Notes under the pieces: model-generated
Told to the model about the DNA's origin: nothing
Database searches by the model: none
What the model saw: only the letters and a program-made list of their open reading frames with translations
Translations under genes and position numbers: made by a program
Shown: one piece after another, positions 16,843 through 25,979 of the stretch
How the letters are laid out: each line of letters starts with the position of its first letter
Numbering within the stretch: the first letter of the stretch is position 1
Assembly (NCBI RefSeq): GCF_001988955.1
Contig: NZ_CP014263.1
Coordinates: forward strand, 2,666,001 to 2,730,000
DNA from: Spirosoma montaniterrae
Lineage (GTDB): Bacteria > Bacteroidota > Bacteroidia > Cytophagales > Spirosomataceae
DNA length: 64,000 nt
Direction of reading: 5' to 3'

Positions 16843-17481
16843 ATGCCGACCAAACTCCCGCTCTCGTTCTACGAGCAGCACGATACGCTGACGCTGGCGC
16901 AATTGCTGCTTGGCTGCGAACTCGTCCACGAATCGCCTGAAGGCCGCACGGCAGGAATTATCGTTGAGACCGAAGGATACATTACCGGCGACCCGGCCTG
17001 CCATGCCTACCGGCGCGAAACGAAGCGCAACGCGGCTATGTTTGGCCCGGCAGGTACGCTCTACGTCTATCAGATTTACAACCACTACAACTGCATCAAC
17101 GTCGTGACCGGCCCGGCAGGCGTGGGCGAAGCCGTCCTGATTCGCGCCCTCGAACCGACCGAAGGTATCGAGTTAATGGAAATGCGCCGAAACGAAGCGT
17201 TTAAGACCGGCTTTGAACGTTACCGCCTGAACACCATCGACGCGCAAACACCGGAAGGGTTCCGTAACCTCTGCAACGGCCCCGGCAAGCTCGTCATCGC
17301 GCTGGGTATCGACCGACATCGGCACAACTTTTCGTCGCTTACAACCGGGCCAATTTCCATCTGCGGGCCGGTTCTACACGACTTTGAGCTGGTTACGACC
17401 ACGCGCATTGGCATCAAATTCGGGGCCGATCTGCCTTACCGCTACTACATAAAAAGCAATCGGTTTGTCAGTAAAAAATAA
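16843..17481 (+). CDS. DNA-3-methyladenine glycosylase (AAG/MPG family)
   Basis: This 212-residue protein is of full length for the AAG family of base-excision repair enzymes. The hallmark block is present: the catalytic Glu in IVETEGYITGDPACHAYRR, then RNAAMFGPAGTLYVYQIYNHYNCINVV, GEAVLIRALEP and NLCNGPGKLVIALGI. It removes alkylated purines such as 3-methyladenine and hypoxanthine from DNA. It stands alone between two repeats. Confidence 0.93.
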   Translation: MPTKLPLSFYEQHDTLTLAQLLLGCELVHESPEGRTAGIIVETEGYITGDPACHAYRRETKRNAAMFGPAGTLYVYQIYNHYNCINVVTGPAGVGEAVLIRALEPTEGIELMEMRRNEAFKTGFERYRLNTIDAQTPEGFRNLCNGPGKLVIALGIDRHRHNFSSLTTGPISICGPVLHDFELVTTTRIGIKFGADLPYRYYIKSNRFVSKK

Positions 17482-17489
17482 ACTGTCAG

Positions 17490-17642
17490 AACCATCAGAA
17501 CCAGGATTAGCCGGGATTGGCAAGATTAAACAGGACTTATGCGCTGCACTTGTGTACAGACTGAAAGATTAGGTAAGCGCAGCGTAGAATCTTGTGGTAA
17601 TTTTGTCAATCTCGGCTAATCCTGGTTCAGACATCATGGTTC
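17490..17642. repeat. Family I palindrome
   Basis: Arms AACCATCAGAACCAGGATTA (from 17490) and TAATCCTGGTTC / CATGGTT (to 17642), with GCCGGGATTGGCAAGATT pairing imperfectly with AATCTTG and GTCAATCTCGGC. It separates the glycosylase gene from eboD. Confidence 0.75.
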
Positions 17643-17658
17643 AGATGGTTATGATTTG

Positions 17659-17666
17659 TATTTTTG
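17659..17666 (+). promoter_or_regulatory. Candidate -7 element for eboD (TATTTTTG)
   Basis: It matches TAnnTTTG 37 bp before the eboD ATG. No convincing TTG was found at the -33 position, so this is tentative. Confidence 0.3.
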
Positions 17667-17703
17667 GGAGACAAACGCAGCTACTCAATTGCCTTTGCTT
17701 TCC

Positions 17704-18864
17704 ATGACCTACCTCCAGCAGGATTTTAGCGTTCGGTTTTCGTATCGCGTCTTTTTTACCGAACAACTTTTTCAGATAGACAACCCAACGCTTGCCGATT
17801 TTTTTGCTCAACAGGCCAGTGAGACTACGTCTAAAAAAGCCCTGTTCGTACTTGACTCAGGGGTTGTCGAAGCATTTCCATCGCTGTTGGCTGACATACA
17901 AACCTATTTCGGTCAACAAGTTTTGGGCGTTGATCTAATACACGATATGCTGGTGCTGCCCGGTGGCGAAGCGGCTAAAAACGACCCAACGCTGGTTGAG
18001 CAGATTGTTGATGCCGTTGACCGGTATGGTATCGACCGGCACTCGTTTGTGGTAGCTGTGGGCGGAGGTTCGATTCTGGATCTGGTGGGCTACGCAGCCG
18101 CCATTTCGCACCGGGGCATTCGGCACATACGCATTCCGACAACGGTTCTGTCGCAGAATGATTCGGGCGTGGGCGTTAAAAATGGCGTTAATTATCGCGG
18201 AAAGAAAAACTTTCTTGGCACGTTTGCGCCCCCCGTGGCCGTATTCAACGACAGCCTTTTTCTGACCACGCTCGATGACCGCGACTGGCGGGCGGGCATC
18301 TCGGAAGCCATTAAAGTGGCCCTTATTAAAGACGCTCAATTTTTTGCCTGGGTAGAAGCCAATGCGGAAGCCCTCGCCCACCGCGACGCAGCCGCCATGC
18401 AGTACCTGATTCACCGCTGCGCCGACATGCATCTCCAGCACATTGCTGCGGGCGATCCGTTTGAGCAGGGGTCATCGCGCCCGCTCGATTTTGGCCACTG
18501 GAGCGCGCACAAACTCGAACAACTGACTGATTTTGAGATCCGTCATGGCGAAGCTGTTGCTACCGGCATTGCGCTCGACACGCTCTACTCGAACCAACTC
18601 GGCTGGCTTTCCGACACAGATACGAACCGGGTGCTAACCACGCTCCGAACCCTCGGCTTTGTGCTCTACCACCCCCAACTCGATGCCGACAACAGCGCGA
18701 CCATTCTGCGCGGCCTGTCTGAATTTCGCGAACATCTCGGCGGACAGTTAACCATTATGCTCCTACAGGCTATTGGTCGGGGCGTTGAAGTCCACGAAAT
18801 GGATGAAAATCGTATTCGGCAGGTCATTGCCGTGCTGAAAGAACAGGAATTGGTGAACATGTAA
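17704..18864 (+). CDS. eboD: EboD, 3-dehydroquinate-synthase-like sugar-phosphate cyclase
   Basis: The ATG at 17704 gives 386 residues. Dehydroquinate-synthase-family motifs are clear: GGEAAKNDP, the NAD-binding VVAVGGGSILDLVGYAA, IPTTVLSQNDSGVGVKNGVN, and metal-ligand regions LDFGHWSAHKLE and RHGEAVATGIALDT. Sugar-phosphate cyclases of this type convert a phosphorylated or free seven-carbon sugar to a cyclitol. The position directly before eboE identifies it as the EboD member of the ebo cluster rather than the shikimate-pathway AroB. The TAA stop is the second to fourth base of a palindrome. Confidence 0.85.
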   Translation: MTYLQQDFSVRFSYRVFFTEQLFQIDNPTLADFFAQQASETTSKKALFVLDSGVVEAFPSLLADIQTYFGQQVLGVDLIHDMLVLPGGEAAKNDPTLVEQIVDAVDRYGIDRHSFVVAVGGGSILDLVGYAAAISHRGIRHIRIPTTVLSQNDSGVGVKNGVNYRGKKNFLGTFAPPVAVFNDSLFLTTLDDRDWRAGISEAIKVALIKDAQFFAWVEANAEALAHRDAAAMQYLIHRCADMHLQHIAAGDPFEQGSSRPLDFGHWSAHKLEQLTDFEIRHGEAVATGIALDTLYSNQLGWLSDTDTNRVLTTLRTLGFVLYHPQLDADNSATILRGLSEFREHLGGQLTIMLLQAIGRGVEVHEMDENRIRQVIAVLKEQELVNM

Positions 18865-18919
18865 CGCGGGTGGGAACCCGCAGTAGTAAACTCACAATGC
18901 GGGTTCCCACCCGCGTTAC
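18861..18919. repeat. Family E palindrome (E1) supplying the eboD stop
   Basis: Perfect 22-bp arms at 18861-18882 and 18898-18919 (GTAACGCGGGTGGGAACCCG and complement). The TAA of the left arm is the eboD stop codon, and the right arm ends 4 bp before the eboE ATG. The related copy is at 27640. Confidence 0.88.
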
Positions 18920-18923
18920 GGTT

Positions 18924-20153
18924 ATGAAAACGCCTTTAGGCCATCTCGGCTATTGTACCAATATTCACCCCGGCGAGTCGTGGGCCGATCATTTCGCAGC
19001 TTTGCAACAGGCCGTGCCGGAACTGAAACAGCGACTATCGCCCGATGCACCGCTGGGGCTGGGGCTGCGACTCGCCAACGAAGCCAGTGAGGAGTTAGAA
19101 AAGCCCGAAAACTTAGTGGCGTTTCAGCAATGGCTGGCCGATACGGGCTGTTATATCTTCACAATGAACGGATTCCCGTTCGGTAGCTTTCACCATACGG
19201 TTGTAAAAGATCAGGTGCATAGCCCCGACTGGACCACTGAAGCGCGGGTTGACTACACCAAACGGCTATTCAGAATTTTGTCGGTGTTATTGCCTGTCGA
19301 TGAACTGGGTAATGCCATACCGGGTGGCCTTTCGACTTCGCCCCTCTCCTACCGCCATTGGTTCGAGTGGGAGCAGCCAGCCGCCCGCGACTATATTTTT
19401 TCGCAAACCACCCAGAACGTTCTCGAAGTGGTGGTAGAACTTATCCGGCTTCGGCAACAGACCGACCGGCTTATGCACCTCGACCTCGAACCAGAACCCG
19501 ACGGTATCATCGAAACCGCCGACGAGTTCATAGCCTGGTTTACTGACTACCTGCTGCCGATGGGTATCGAGCAACTGACCGACCAGTTTGGCCTGACCGA
19601 CGAAGCCGCTGAAGCTGCCATTTGCGAGCACGTTCGGCTTTGTTACGATGTTTGCCACTTCGCCGTGGGCTACGAACGCCCCGCCGAGGTGCTCGACAAG
19701 CTGAAAAACTACGGGCTTCGGGTCGGCAAAATTCAGATTAGCGCGGCTTTGAAAGCTGCTTTCCCGGTCGATGCCGACGGTCGTGAAGCGGTACGACAGG
19801 CGTTTGAACGGTTCAACGAACCAACATACCTGCATCAGGTAGTGGCCCGCACACATGATGGCTCGTTGTTACGTTTCACCGATCTGCCGAACGCGCTGGC
19901 AGCAGTAGACGACACTCATGCAGAGTGGCGGGCGCATTTCCACGTTCCGATTTTTGTACCAGATTATGGCGTCTTACAGTCTACGCAGGACGACATTCGG
20001 GAGGTGCTGCGGCTACAGGCCGAACGGGCATTTACCAATCAGATGGAAGTAGAAACCTACACCTGGGACGTACTGCCAGAAGGGTTGAAACTCGATTTAA
20101 TAGACTCAATCGAGCGGGAAATGAAGTGGGTACTTAATTTTAGTGATGAGTGA
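18924..20153 (+). CDS. eboE: Metabolite traffic protein EboE
   Basis: The ATG at 18924 gives 409 residues beginning MKTPLGHLGYCTNIHPGESW, the characteristic EboE start. The fold is a xylose-isomerase-like TIM barrel; LHLDLEPEPDGI, LCYDVCHFAVGYE and VETYTWDVLP carry likely metal-binding Glu, Asp and His residues. In cyanobacteria the ebo cluster is linked to moving a scytonemin precursor to the periplasm; its chemistry in Bacteroidota is unknown. The gene is flanked by different palindromes, the downstream one containing its TGA stop. Confidence 0.9.
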   Translation: MKTPLGHLGYCTNIHPGESWADHFAALQQAVPELKQRLSPDAPLGLGLRLANEASEELEKPENLVAFQQWLADTGCYIFTMNGFPFGSFHHTVVKDQVHSPDWTTEARVDYTKRLFRILSVLLPVDELGNAIPGGLSTSPLSYRHWFEWEQPAARDYIFSQTTQNVLEVVVELIRLRQQTDRLMHLDLEPEPDGIIETADEFIAWFTDYLLPMGIEQLTDQFGLTDEAAEAAICEHVRLCYDVCHFAVGYERPAEVLDKLKNYGLRVGKIQISAALKAAFPVDADGREAVRQAFERFNEPTYLHQVVARTHDGSLLRFTDLPNALAAVDDTHAEWRAHFHVPIFVPDYGVLQSTQDDIREVLRLQAERAFTNQMEVETYTWDVLPEGLKLDLIDSIEREMKWVLNFSDE

Positions 20154-20206
20154 TGAGTTTTGGGAGCGTCAGCAAACTCATCACTCATCGTTCATCACTC
20201 ATCACT
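20142..20206. repeat. Family C palindrome (C2) overlapping the eboE stop
   Basis: AGTGATGAGTGATGAGTTT (20142-20160) pairs with AAACTCATCACTCATC at 20174 onward, which continues with a second GTTCATCACTCATCACT. The eboE stop TGA (20151-20153) and its last three codons are inside the left arm. Confidence 0.85.
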
Positions 20207-20222
20207 ACCTACCATCACTTTT

Positions 20223-21623
20223 ATGAAAAAAACTGTTGTTCTCGACGTGGTGGGGTTGTCGTATTCGCTGATTGGCGAACATACGCCCTTTCTGAAACAG
20301 TGGTTTGCCGATAAGCAACAGGCCACCATTACCCCCATGCTGCCCGCCGTAACAACGTCAGTACAATCGACTTACGTAACGGGTAAATGGCCGTCGGAAA
20401 CGGGCATCGTTGGCAATGGCTGGTATGACCGCACCGACTGTGAAGTAAAGTTCTGGAAGCAGTCGAACAAGTTGGTGCAGGGGGAAAAGATTTGGGAAGC
20501 CGCTCGGCGTGAATTCGCTCGACAGGTTAATCCAGCTTTTACGGTCTCGAATATGTTCTGGTGGTACAACATGTACTCCAGTGCCGATTTTTCGGCCACG
20601 CCCCGCCCGCAGTACCCGTCGGACGGCATAAAACTTCCCGACTGCTACACCTACCCCGGCAACCTGCGCGACCGGCTCCAGCGCGAACTCGGCACGTTTC
20701 CGCTGTTTCAGTTCTGGGGGCCGCAAACCACCATCAAAAGCACCCGCTGGATTGCCGACGCCAGTATGCTGGTCGATCAGTGGCACAATCCTACACTGAC
20801 GCTCGTTTACCTGCCGCATCTGGATTATTGCCTGCAGAAATTCGGCCAAGACATTCCGAAGGTGGCGCAGGATTTGCGCGAGATCGACGATGTATGCCGC
20901 GACCTGATTCAGTTCTATGAACAGCGTGATGCTGAAGTGATTGTACTGTCGGAATACGGCATTACGACCGTTAGCAAACCTATTCACATCAACCGGATTC
21001 TGCGCGAAGCGGGCATGATTCGATACCGCGAAGAGCGCGGGCTTGAGTTGTTCGATGCCGGAGCCTCGCCCGCCTTCGCCACTGCCGATCATCAGATTGC
21101 CCACGTGTATGTCAACGAAAAGTCGGTGTATGATAAGGTTCGTGGGATTCTGGAAAACACGCCAGGCATTGATCTGGTGCTGGATAAAGAGCAACAACGG
21201 GCTTGCCACATCAATCATGAACGCTCCGGCGATTTCGTGGTTGTGGCCGACGCGGATAGCTGGTTTACGTACTACTACTGGCTCGACGATGCCCATGCGC
21301 CTGATTTTGCCCGGTTGGTGGCTATTCACCAGAAACCCGGCTACGACCCCGTTGAGCTATTTATGGACCAGACAAATCCGTTTATTAAGCTGAAGGCGGG
21401 CTATAAACTGGCACGCAAACTGGTCGGTTTCCGGTATCTGATGAACGTCATTTCGCTTGATGCAACGCTGGTAAAAGGGTCGCACGGGCGATTAGAAAGC
21501 AATCCGCAGTTCCAACCCGTATTTGTGAGCCGACAGAATATCGCCAAACAACTTGCGGCTACGGATGTCTATCACCAGATTTGGGCGACGCTTATGGCGG
21601 AAAAAACAGTGGTGCGGCAGTAG
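20223..21623 (+). CDS. Alkaline-phosphatase-superfamily protein of the ebo cluster (nucleotide pyrophosphatase/phosphodiesterase fold)
   Basis: The ATG at 20223 gives 466 residues starting MKKTVVLDVVGLSYSLIG. The metal-binding and nucleophile regions of type I phosphodiesterase/nucleotide pyrophosphatases are visible: VVLDVVG, PMLPAVTTSVQSTYVTGKWP with the likely nucleophilic Thr, VLSEYGI, and DATLVKGSHGR. It has no signal peptide. A protein of this family is the usual last member of longer ebo clusters (sometimes called EboF), acting on an unidentified phosphate ester. Order and strand support an eboD-eboE-phosphatase unit. Confidence 0.82.
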   Translation: MKKTVVLDVVGLSYSLIGEHTPFLKQWFADKQQATITPMLPAVTTSVQSTYVTGKWPSETGIVGNGWYDRTDCEVKFWKQSNKLVQGEKIWEAARREFARQVNPAFTVSNMFWWYNMYSSADFSATPRPQYPSDGIKLPDCYTYPGNLRDRLQRELGTFPLFQFWGPQTTIKSTRWIADASMLVDQWHNPTLTLVYLPHLDYCLQKFGQDIPKVAQDLREIDDVCRDLIQFYEQRDAEVIVLSEYGITTVSKPIHINRILREAGMIRYREERGLELFDAGASPAFATADHQIAHVYVNEKSVYDKVRGILENTPGIDLVLDKEQQRACHINHERSGDFVVVADADSWFTYYYWLDDAHAPDFARLVAIHQKPGYDPVELFMDQTNPFIKLKAGYKLARKLVGFRYLMNVISLDATLVKGSHGRLESNPQFQPVFVSRQNIAKQLAATDVYHQIWATLMAEKTVVRQ

Positions 21624-21656
21624 CAGTTATGGAGATAAGTTGTTAACTTCATAATT

Positions 21657-22214
21657 ATGAAGCCACTATACGCCCTCTTGCTGCTTCTTTCGGCCTGCAC
21701 CACAAACCGGCCACCGGCTATTAATGCCCCCGCCGACGAGTCGGAATATTACCAGCCGAATCAGCCAACGTACATGGCGCAGCGTCGGCTTTATCCCGAC
21801 CCGCACGGTGGCCTCGGCCACTCGCAGGACCCCGACATTCGGGTAACGGATATAAAGCTGACAGCCGCCTACACGGTGCTGTACCTGACCTATGCCAAAG
21901 ACCGCAACGAGCGCAACAGCGGCTATTTCGGCCCCGGCACCAATGCTATTTCGTTCAATCCCGAAGCCAAATTGGTTTCGCGCGATGGCAAACAGACGTA
22001 TAAACTGCTTAAAGCCACCGGCATTCCTATGACGCCCGACAGCCGGGAAGTACGCAACGACGAAACGGTAACGTTTGTGCTGTATTTCGAGCGGTTGGAT
22101 AAAGGCGTTGAATCGTTCGATTTGTTCGAGTGCAAAAGCGACAGCCAGAGTTCATGCTTCAACGTGGAAGGCATGAACATCGAAAATCCGGCTGACACGG
22201 CAAAGGCGAATTGA
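21657..22214 (+). CDS. Lipoprotein of unknown function
   Basis: A 185-residue protein with a clear lipoprotein signal (LLLLLSAC, Cys14). The rest is a soluble, probably beta-rich domain with ITDIKLTAAYTVLYLTYA-like strands and two late cysteines (FECKSDSQSSCF). I do not recognise a named family. It begins 33 bp after the ebo phosphatase and may be co-transcribed with it. Confidence 0.65.
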   Translation: MKPLYALLLLLSACTTNRPPAINAPADESEYYQPNQPTYMAQRRLYPDPHGGLGHSQDPDIRVTDIKLTAAYTVLYLTYAKDRNERNSGYFGPGTNAISFNPEAKLVSRDGKQTYKLLKATGIPMTPDSREVRNDETVTFVLYFERLDKGVESFDLFECKSDSQSSCFNVEGMNIENPADTAKAN

Positions 22215-22293
22215 CAATTGGCTGGCAACAAATCTGAAAACGCTACGTTATCGGATAGTCTATAGTCTTTATCAATTAGCGTTTCAACTCGTT

Positions 22294-22788
22294 TTGCAGT
22301 ATCTCCGTAACGTCCGTTTCACCTCTTTTCTGGTCATTGGTTTCTTTGTCAGTCTTGCTGTTTTAGGGCAGGAAAACCTAAAACACCGGCTTTTGCACGG
22401 CTACCTTCTAAGTACCGATGCACCTGTTGTCAAAGGGAAACCAACCCTGTTCGTCTTTGAATTAGCCGATACGTTCGGCGAGGTTTTCAAAGCAGCGTCC
22501 TCACAAAGCAAGCAGCCCGATGCTATCAATTTCGAGAAAGAGATGGTGATTGGTGTTGCCTTACCAGCCACCAACAAGCCGCCTAAACTATCGATCAGCC
22601 GGGTGTTTGTGCAGGACTCAACGCTCACTGTGCGGTATATCAGGATGACGGATAGTGCTGTCGTTAAATCGCCACTCGCTACCCCAATACAACCCACACT
22701 GCTCATCGCCATTCCCAAACAAACGGTTTTGAAAACCAGATTAATTGAGAACGGCAAGGTTATGCAAACCTTGAAAAAAGACATTTAA
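22294..22788 (+). CDS. Hypothetical secreted or membrane-anchored protein
   Basis: A 164-residue frame with an N-terminal hydrophobic segment (FTSFLVIGFFVSLAVLGQ) that reads as a signal peptide, then a small soluble domain. The only in-frame start before the signal is TTG at 22294. No family recognised. Base composition fits its neighbours. The TAA stop touches a family A palindrome. Confidence 0.5.
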   Translation: MQYLRNVRFTSFLVIGFFVSLAVLGQENLKHRLLHGYLLSTDAPVVKGKPTLFVFELADTFGEVFKAASSQSKQPDAINFEKEMVIGVALPATNKPPKLSISRVFVQDSTLTVRYIRMTDSAVVKSPLATPIQPTLLIAIPKQTVLKTRLIENGKVMQTLKKDI

Positions 22789-22879
22789 CCCCACCCCCGT
22801 CCCCTCCCCGTTAGGGAGGGGCAAGCCTGAAAAGCTTCGCGCTCCTCCCTAACGGGGAGGGGACGGGGGTGGGGTGTCA
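22789..22879. repeat. Family A palindrome (A3) at a convergent junction
   Basis: CCCCACCCCCGTCCCCTCCC pairs with GGGAGGGGACGGGGGTGGGG around an inner CCGTTAGGGA/TCCCTAACGG hairpin. It fills the gap between two convergent genes. The TAA of the left gene abuts it and the TGA of the right gene (22877-22879) is in its TGTCAC end. It may also act as a two-way terminator. Confidence 0.85.
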
Positions 22880-24670
22880 CGCAAAATAATACATAATCCA
22901 GACCATTGCGCCCGTGAGTAATCCGGCATAAAAAATGTCGGATTGGTAAAATACCGGGCGTTCTGTTTGCCGCCGTTCGTACCATCCAAACAGGCCAAGC
23001 GTAACTAATGCCGCCGGAAGCGCAGCGGTTTGCGGGCTGATTACGTCGGCAAAAACAAGTAGTAGAATTGGCACCTGCAAGGCTGCAAAACGCAGCAACG
23101 CCCCACCAATACCGCTGAACGTTATGGTCAGGTCGTCGTGGTCGCGGCTCTGAACGCTGCGTTTGTTGAAATACACGCTCAAAGCGGCAATCAGACCGGA
23201 GCCAATCACAAAAATCAAAAATACGCGGTACAGAAAATTCAGCGTTTCGCCGAATGTATCGCGCACAAACGCGCTCTGTGCCAGCCAGTTGTTGTATACA
23301 AAGTCGCAGCCAAAACCAATCAGGGGCGAGCATACCAGCACAATTACGGCGGCAATTGGGTTAGTTTTCTTCCACAACACACCCCAGAAAAACGCAACAA
23401 CCAAACCCGGTTTGATGTAGGACGTTTGGTTGGCAAGAATCAGAAAAAAGTTGTCGGATGAGGTAGGATCGTAGGTGGTGTAGGCCAGCAGCACGGCTAC
23501 GGCGCACATCAGAAAGACGCCCAACTGCCCAAACCGCACCGTGGCCGAATCAGTGGCATTCGGTCGGATGTACTTACGAAATACGTCATAAGCCAGCATA
23601 GTCGAGACGGAGTTCATCATGGAGTAGATGGCTGAAAAAATGGCGCACATCAACCCCGCCAGAATCAGCCCCACCAGCCCGTAACCCACCGGTACAACCG
23701 TTCTGAGCAGGGTCAGAAACGTATCGTCGGGCTTGACCACATCGGCCCCGAAACGGCTGGTAAACAGGTAGTAAGCCGCCGAACCGGCTCCGATGGAAAA
23801 GAACGGAATCAGCAGTTTCAGGAAGCCAGCCGCCAGTGACCCTAACCGGGCGTCGTACTCGGTCTGGGCGGCCAATACGCGTTGCACCTGATATTGGTTG
23901 GTAGTCCAGTAAAAAAAATTCAGAATAGTAAGCCCTGTAAAAATGCCGAGCCAGGGTAGTTTGGGGTGGTTGGCAGGCAGGTATAGGTGCATCTTGTTGG
24001 CTCCGGCCTTATCGATGGCAAGCAGTCCGCTCAGACCACCTATTTCGGGCTGGAGGTAGGTTAGCGTCCCCATTGTCAGTACGGCGATAATCATGATGAC
24101 AGTCAGAATGTTATCAGCAATCACCACAGACTCCATGCCGCCGAAGACGGTAAATACAATCGTCACACCCGCAATTACCAGAATACCTTGCAAGTACGTT
24201 GGCTCGAACGATGTACCATCGAGCAAAATACCCAGCGTTCGGCTCCCGATGTAAAACCCGCCGATAAGCTGAATCATGATAAACGCCAGCATCAGCACCG
24301 TGTAAACCAACCGGGTATGCTCGTTATAGCGATTTTCAAGAAACTGCGAAAGGGTAAAAAACTGCCGTTTCCGATAAATGGGGATAAACACATACACCAG
24401 CACCAGAATAGCAGGCACGGCCCATACCTCGTAATGGCTCTGGGCAAATCCAATCGAGTAGCCGATGCCCATCATGCCGATAATTTGCTGGGCATGAATA
24501 TTCGTACCAAAAATCGACCCTGCCACCGAGTACCATTTCAGCGAGTGCCCAGCCATGAAATACTCATCGGAACTCTTCTTCTTCAGGCTGGAATACATAC
24601 TGGCTATTACCAAAAAAAGTAATAGTAATATCACAACAGCCAAATCGACGGTGGATAGGGATTGGAGCAT
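22877..24670 (-). CDS. Sodium:solute symporter (SSS family)
   Basis: This 597-residue protein has about 14 membrane helices and the SSS family pattern: SSLKKKSSDEYFMAGHSLKW after the first helix, WYSVAGSIFGTNIHAQQIIG, and YWTTNQYQVQRVLAA, the signature region. It couples sodium to import of a sugar or other small solute across the inner membrane. The substrate is unknown. It is the last gene on the minus strand of the proposed organosulfonate locus, separated from the monooxygenase by a family D palindrome, so it could be the inner-membrane importer or an unrelated sugar carrier. Confidence 0.88.
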   Translation of the reverse strand: MLQSLSTVDLAVVILLLLFLVIASMYSSLKKKSSDEYFMAGHSLKWYSVAGSIFGTNIHAQQIIGMMGIGYSIGFAQSHYEVWAVPAILVLVYVFIPIYRKRQFFTLSQFLENRYNEHTRLVYTVLMLAFIMIQLIGGFYIGSRTLGILLDGTSFEPTYLQGILVIAGVTIVFTVFGGMESVVIADNILTVIMIIAVLTMGTLTYLQPEIGGLSGLLAIDKAGANKMHLYLPANHPKLPWLGIFTGLTILNFFYWTTNQYQVQRVLAAQTEYDARLGSLAAGFLKLLIPFFSIGAGSAAYYLFTSRFGADVVKPDDTFLTLLRTVVPVGYGLVGLILAGLMCAIFSAIYSMMNSVSTMLAYDVFRKYIRPNATDSATVRFGQLGVFLMCAVAVLLAYTTYDPTSSDNFFLILANQTSYIKPGLVVAFFWGVLWKKTNPIAAVIVLVCSPLIGFGCDFVYNNWLAQSAFVRDTFGETLNFLYRVFLIFVIGSGLIAALSVYFNKRSVQSRDHDDLTITFSGIGGALLRFAALQVPILLLVFADVISPQTAALPAALVTLGLFGWYERRQTERPVFYQSDIFYAGLLTGAMVWIMYYFA

Positions 24671-24685
24671 TTACAGTGTGTTTTA

Positions 24686-24798
24686 GTAGAGACGCAAGAT
24701 TTTGCGTCTCCTCTGCCGGATGGTTTTTATAAAATGGCTGGCGCACGAGAAGACGTAACGGCTGGCGCACGAGGAGACGCAAAGGGTTGCGTCTCTAC
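24686..24798. repeat. Family D palindrome (D2) supplying the monooxygenase stop
   Basis: The ends GTAGAGACGCAAGATTTTGC and GGTTGCGTCTCTAC mirror the copy at 7508. Inside, GGCTGGCGCACGAG occurs twice as a direct repeat. The right end provides the TAG stop (24795-24797) of the minus-strand monooxygenase gene. Confidence 0.82.
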
Positions 24799-25964
24799 GT
24801 GAATATACCTGTCGTCAACGGTGTGCTGGGCGTGGTAGCGGGTGTGCGCCCCTGTTCGACAGATAGTTTCACGTTTGGTAAGTGGGGCAGTAGGTGCTTG
24901 CCAAACAGTTCACACTCGTCAATCAGCGGATACCCCGACAATATGAACGCCCGGATGCCCATGTCCATGTACCGGTGCATTTTTTCCAGAATCTGGTCGG
25001 GCGTACCAACGATAGCCCCACCGCAACCCGACCGGGCGCGACCGATGCCCGTCCAGAGCATTGGCTCAATGAAATCATCGGGGTCGGCCTGTTTACGAAA
25101 CTCATCCTGCCGCAGTACGCCCGCCGATTTAGAATCCTGGGTGCGGTGTTTAAGGTGTTCGGCCACTTCGGCATCGAACTTCGACATCAGCGTTTTGGTA
25201 TAGGCGCGGGCTTCTTCTTCGGTCTCGCGCACAATGACGTGAATACGCAAACCAAAATCGATGGTGCGGCCATGCCGGGCGGCCCGTTCGCTCATGTCCT
25301 GCATGGTTTCGTAGATGCTATCTTCGGGTTCGGGCCACATCAGAAACACATCGCAATATTTGGCGCATACTTCTTTGGAACCGGGCGAGATGCCACCAAA
25401 ATAGAGTAGCGGTCCGCCGTTTTGCTGATAAGGTTTTACGGGACCGGCGGGCAGGCTGATCTTGCCGTAAATGTCGCCCTCAAACTCGATGCGCTCCTGT
25501 GTCCAGGCTTGCTTGAGGATTTCGATAACCTCTTCGCAACGTTTGTAGCGCATCTCGTGATCTTCTTTCAAACCCGGCAAATCGGAGTTGATGATATTGA
25601 TCGTCAGCCGTCCTTCCAGCATATGGTCGAGCGTGGCGAGGTGCCGGGCCAGCATGGGGGGGTGAATTTCGCCGGTTCGAATGGCCGTCAGCATCGAAAT
25701 GTTTTTCACCTGCGGAGCCATAGCCCCCGCAAACGGCAGCACCTCCTGCCCTACCACATAGGACGTAGGCAGCAGAATATTCTGAAAGCCCAGCCGGTCG
25801 GCAGTTTTCATGATGTCGGCACAATGGGCGTAATCACTGCGCCGGGCGGGGTCGATGGTGCCGAGGTAGGCCGTGTCGCCCCCGCAAAGGTCATCGAACC
25901 ACGCGACCTCGCAAACGCGCTTCTCCGTGCGGATAGCTACGGCTTGAATGGGTTCTGTTAACAT
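24795..25964 (-). CDS. LLM-class flavin-dependent monooxygenase, alkanesulfonate monooxygenase (SsuD)-like
   Basis: This 389-residue luciferase-like monooxygenase matches SsuD in length and layout. Typical segments are [51 protein letters not shown] in two parts, [16 protein letters not shown], and [15 protein letters not shown]. SsuD uses reduced FMN and oxygen to cleave alkanesulfonates to an aldehyde and sulfite. The substrate may differ. A flavin reductase (SsuE) is not in the window. It follows the cytochrome c gene by 15 bp and the sulfite-oxidase gene, which would consume the sulfite released. Confidence 0.88.
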   Translation of the reverse strand: MLTEPIQAVAIRTEKRVCEVAWFDDLCGGDTAYLGTIDPARRSDYAHCADIMKTADRLGFQNILLPTSYVVGQEVLPFAGAMAPQVKNISMLTAIRTGEIHPPMLARHLATLDHMLEGRLTINIINSDLPGLKEDHEMRYKRCEEVIEILKQAWTQERIEFEGDIYGKISLPAGPVKPYQQNGGPLLYFGGISPGSKEVCAKYCDVFLMWPEPEDSIYETMQDMSERAARHGRTIDFGLRIHVIVRETEEEARAYTKTLMSKFDAEVAEHLKHRTQDSKSAGVLRQDEFRKQADPDDFIEPMLWTGIGRARSGCGGAIVGTPDQILEKMHRYMDMGIRAFILSGYPLIDECELFGKHLLPHLPNVKLSVEQGRTPATTPSTPLTTGIFT

Positions 25965-25979
25965 AAAATTGTGTCTTTG

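Noticed and set aside
20358..21329. 323-codon minus-strand frame within the ebo phosphatase gene
   Set aside because: Shadow of a strongly supported coding gene; no domain or start signal of its own.
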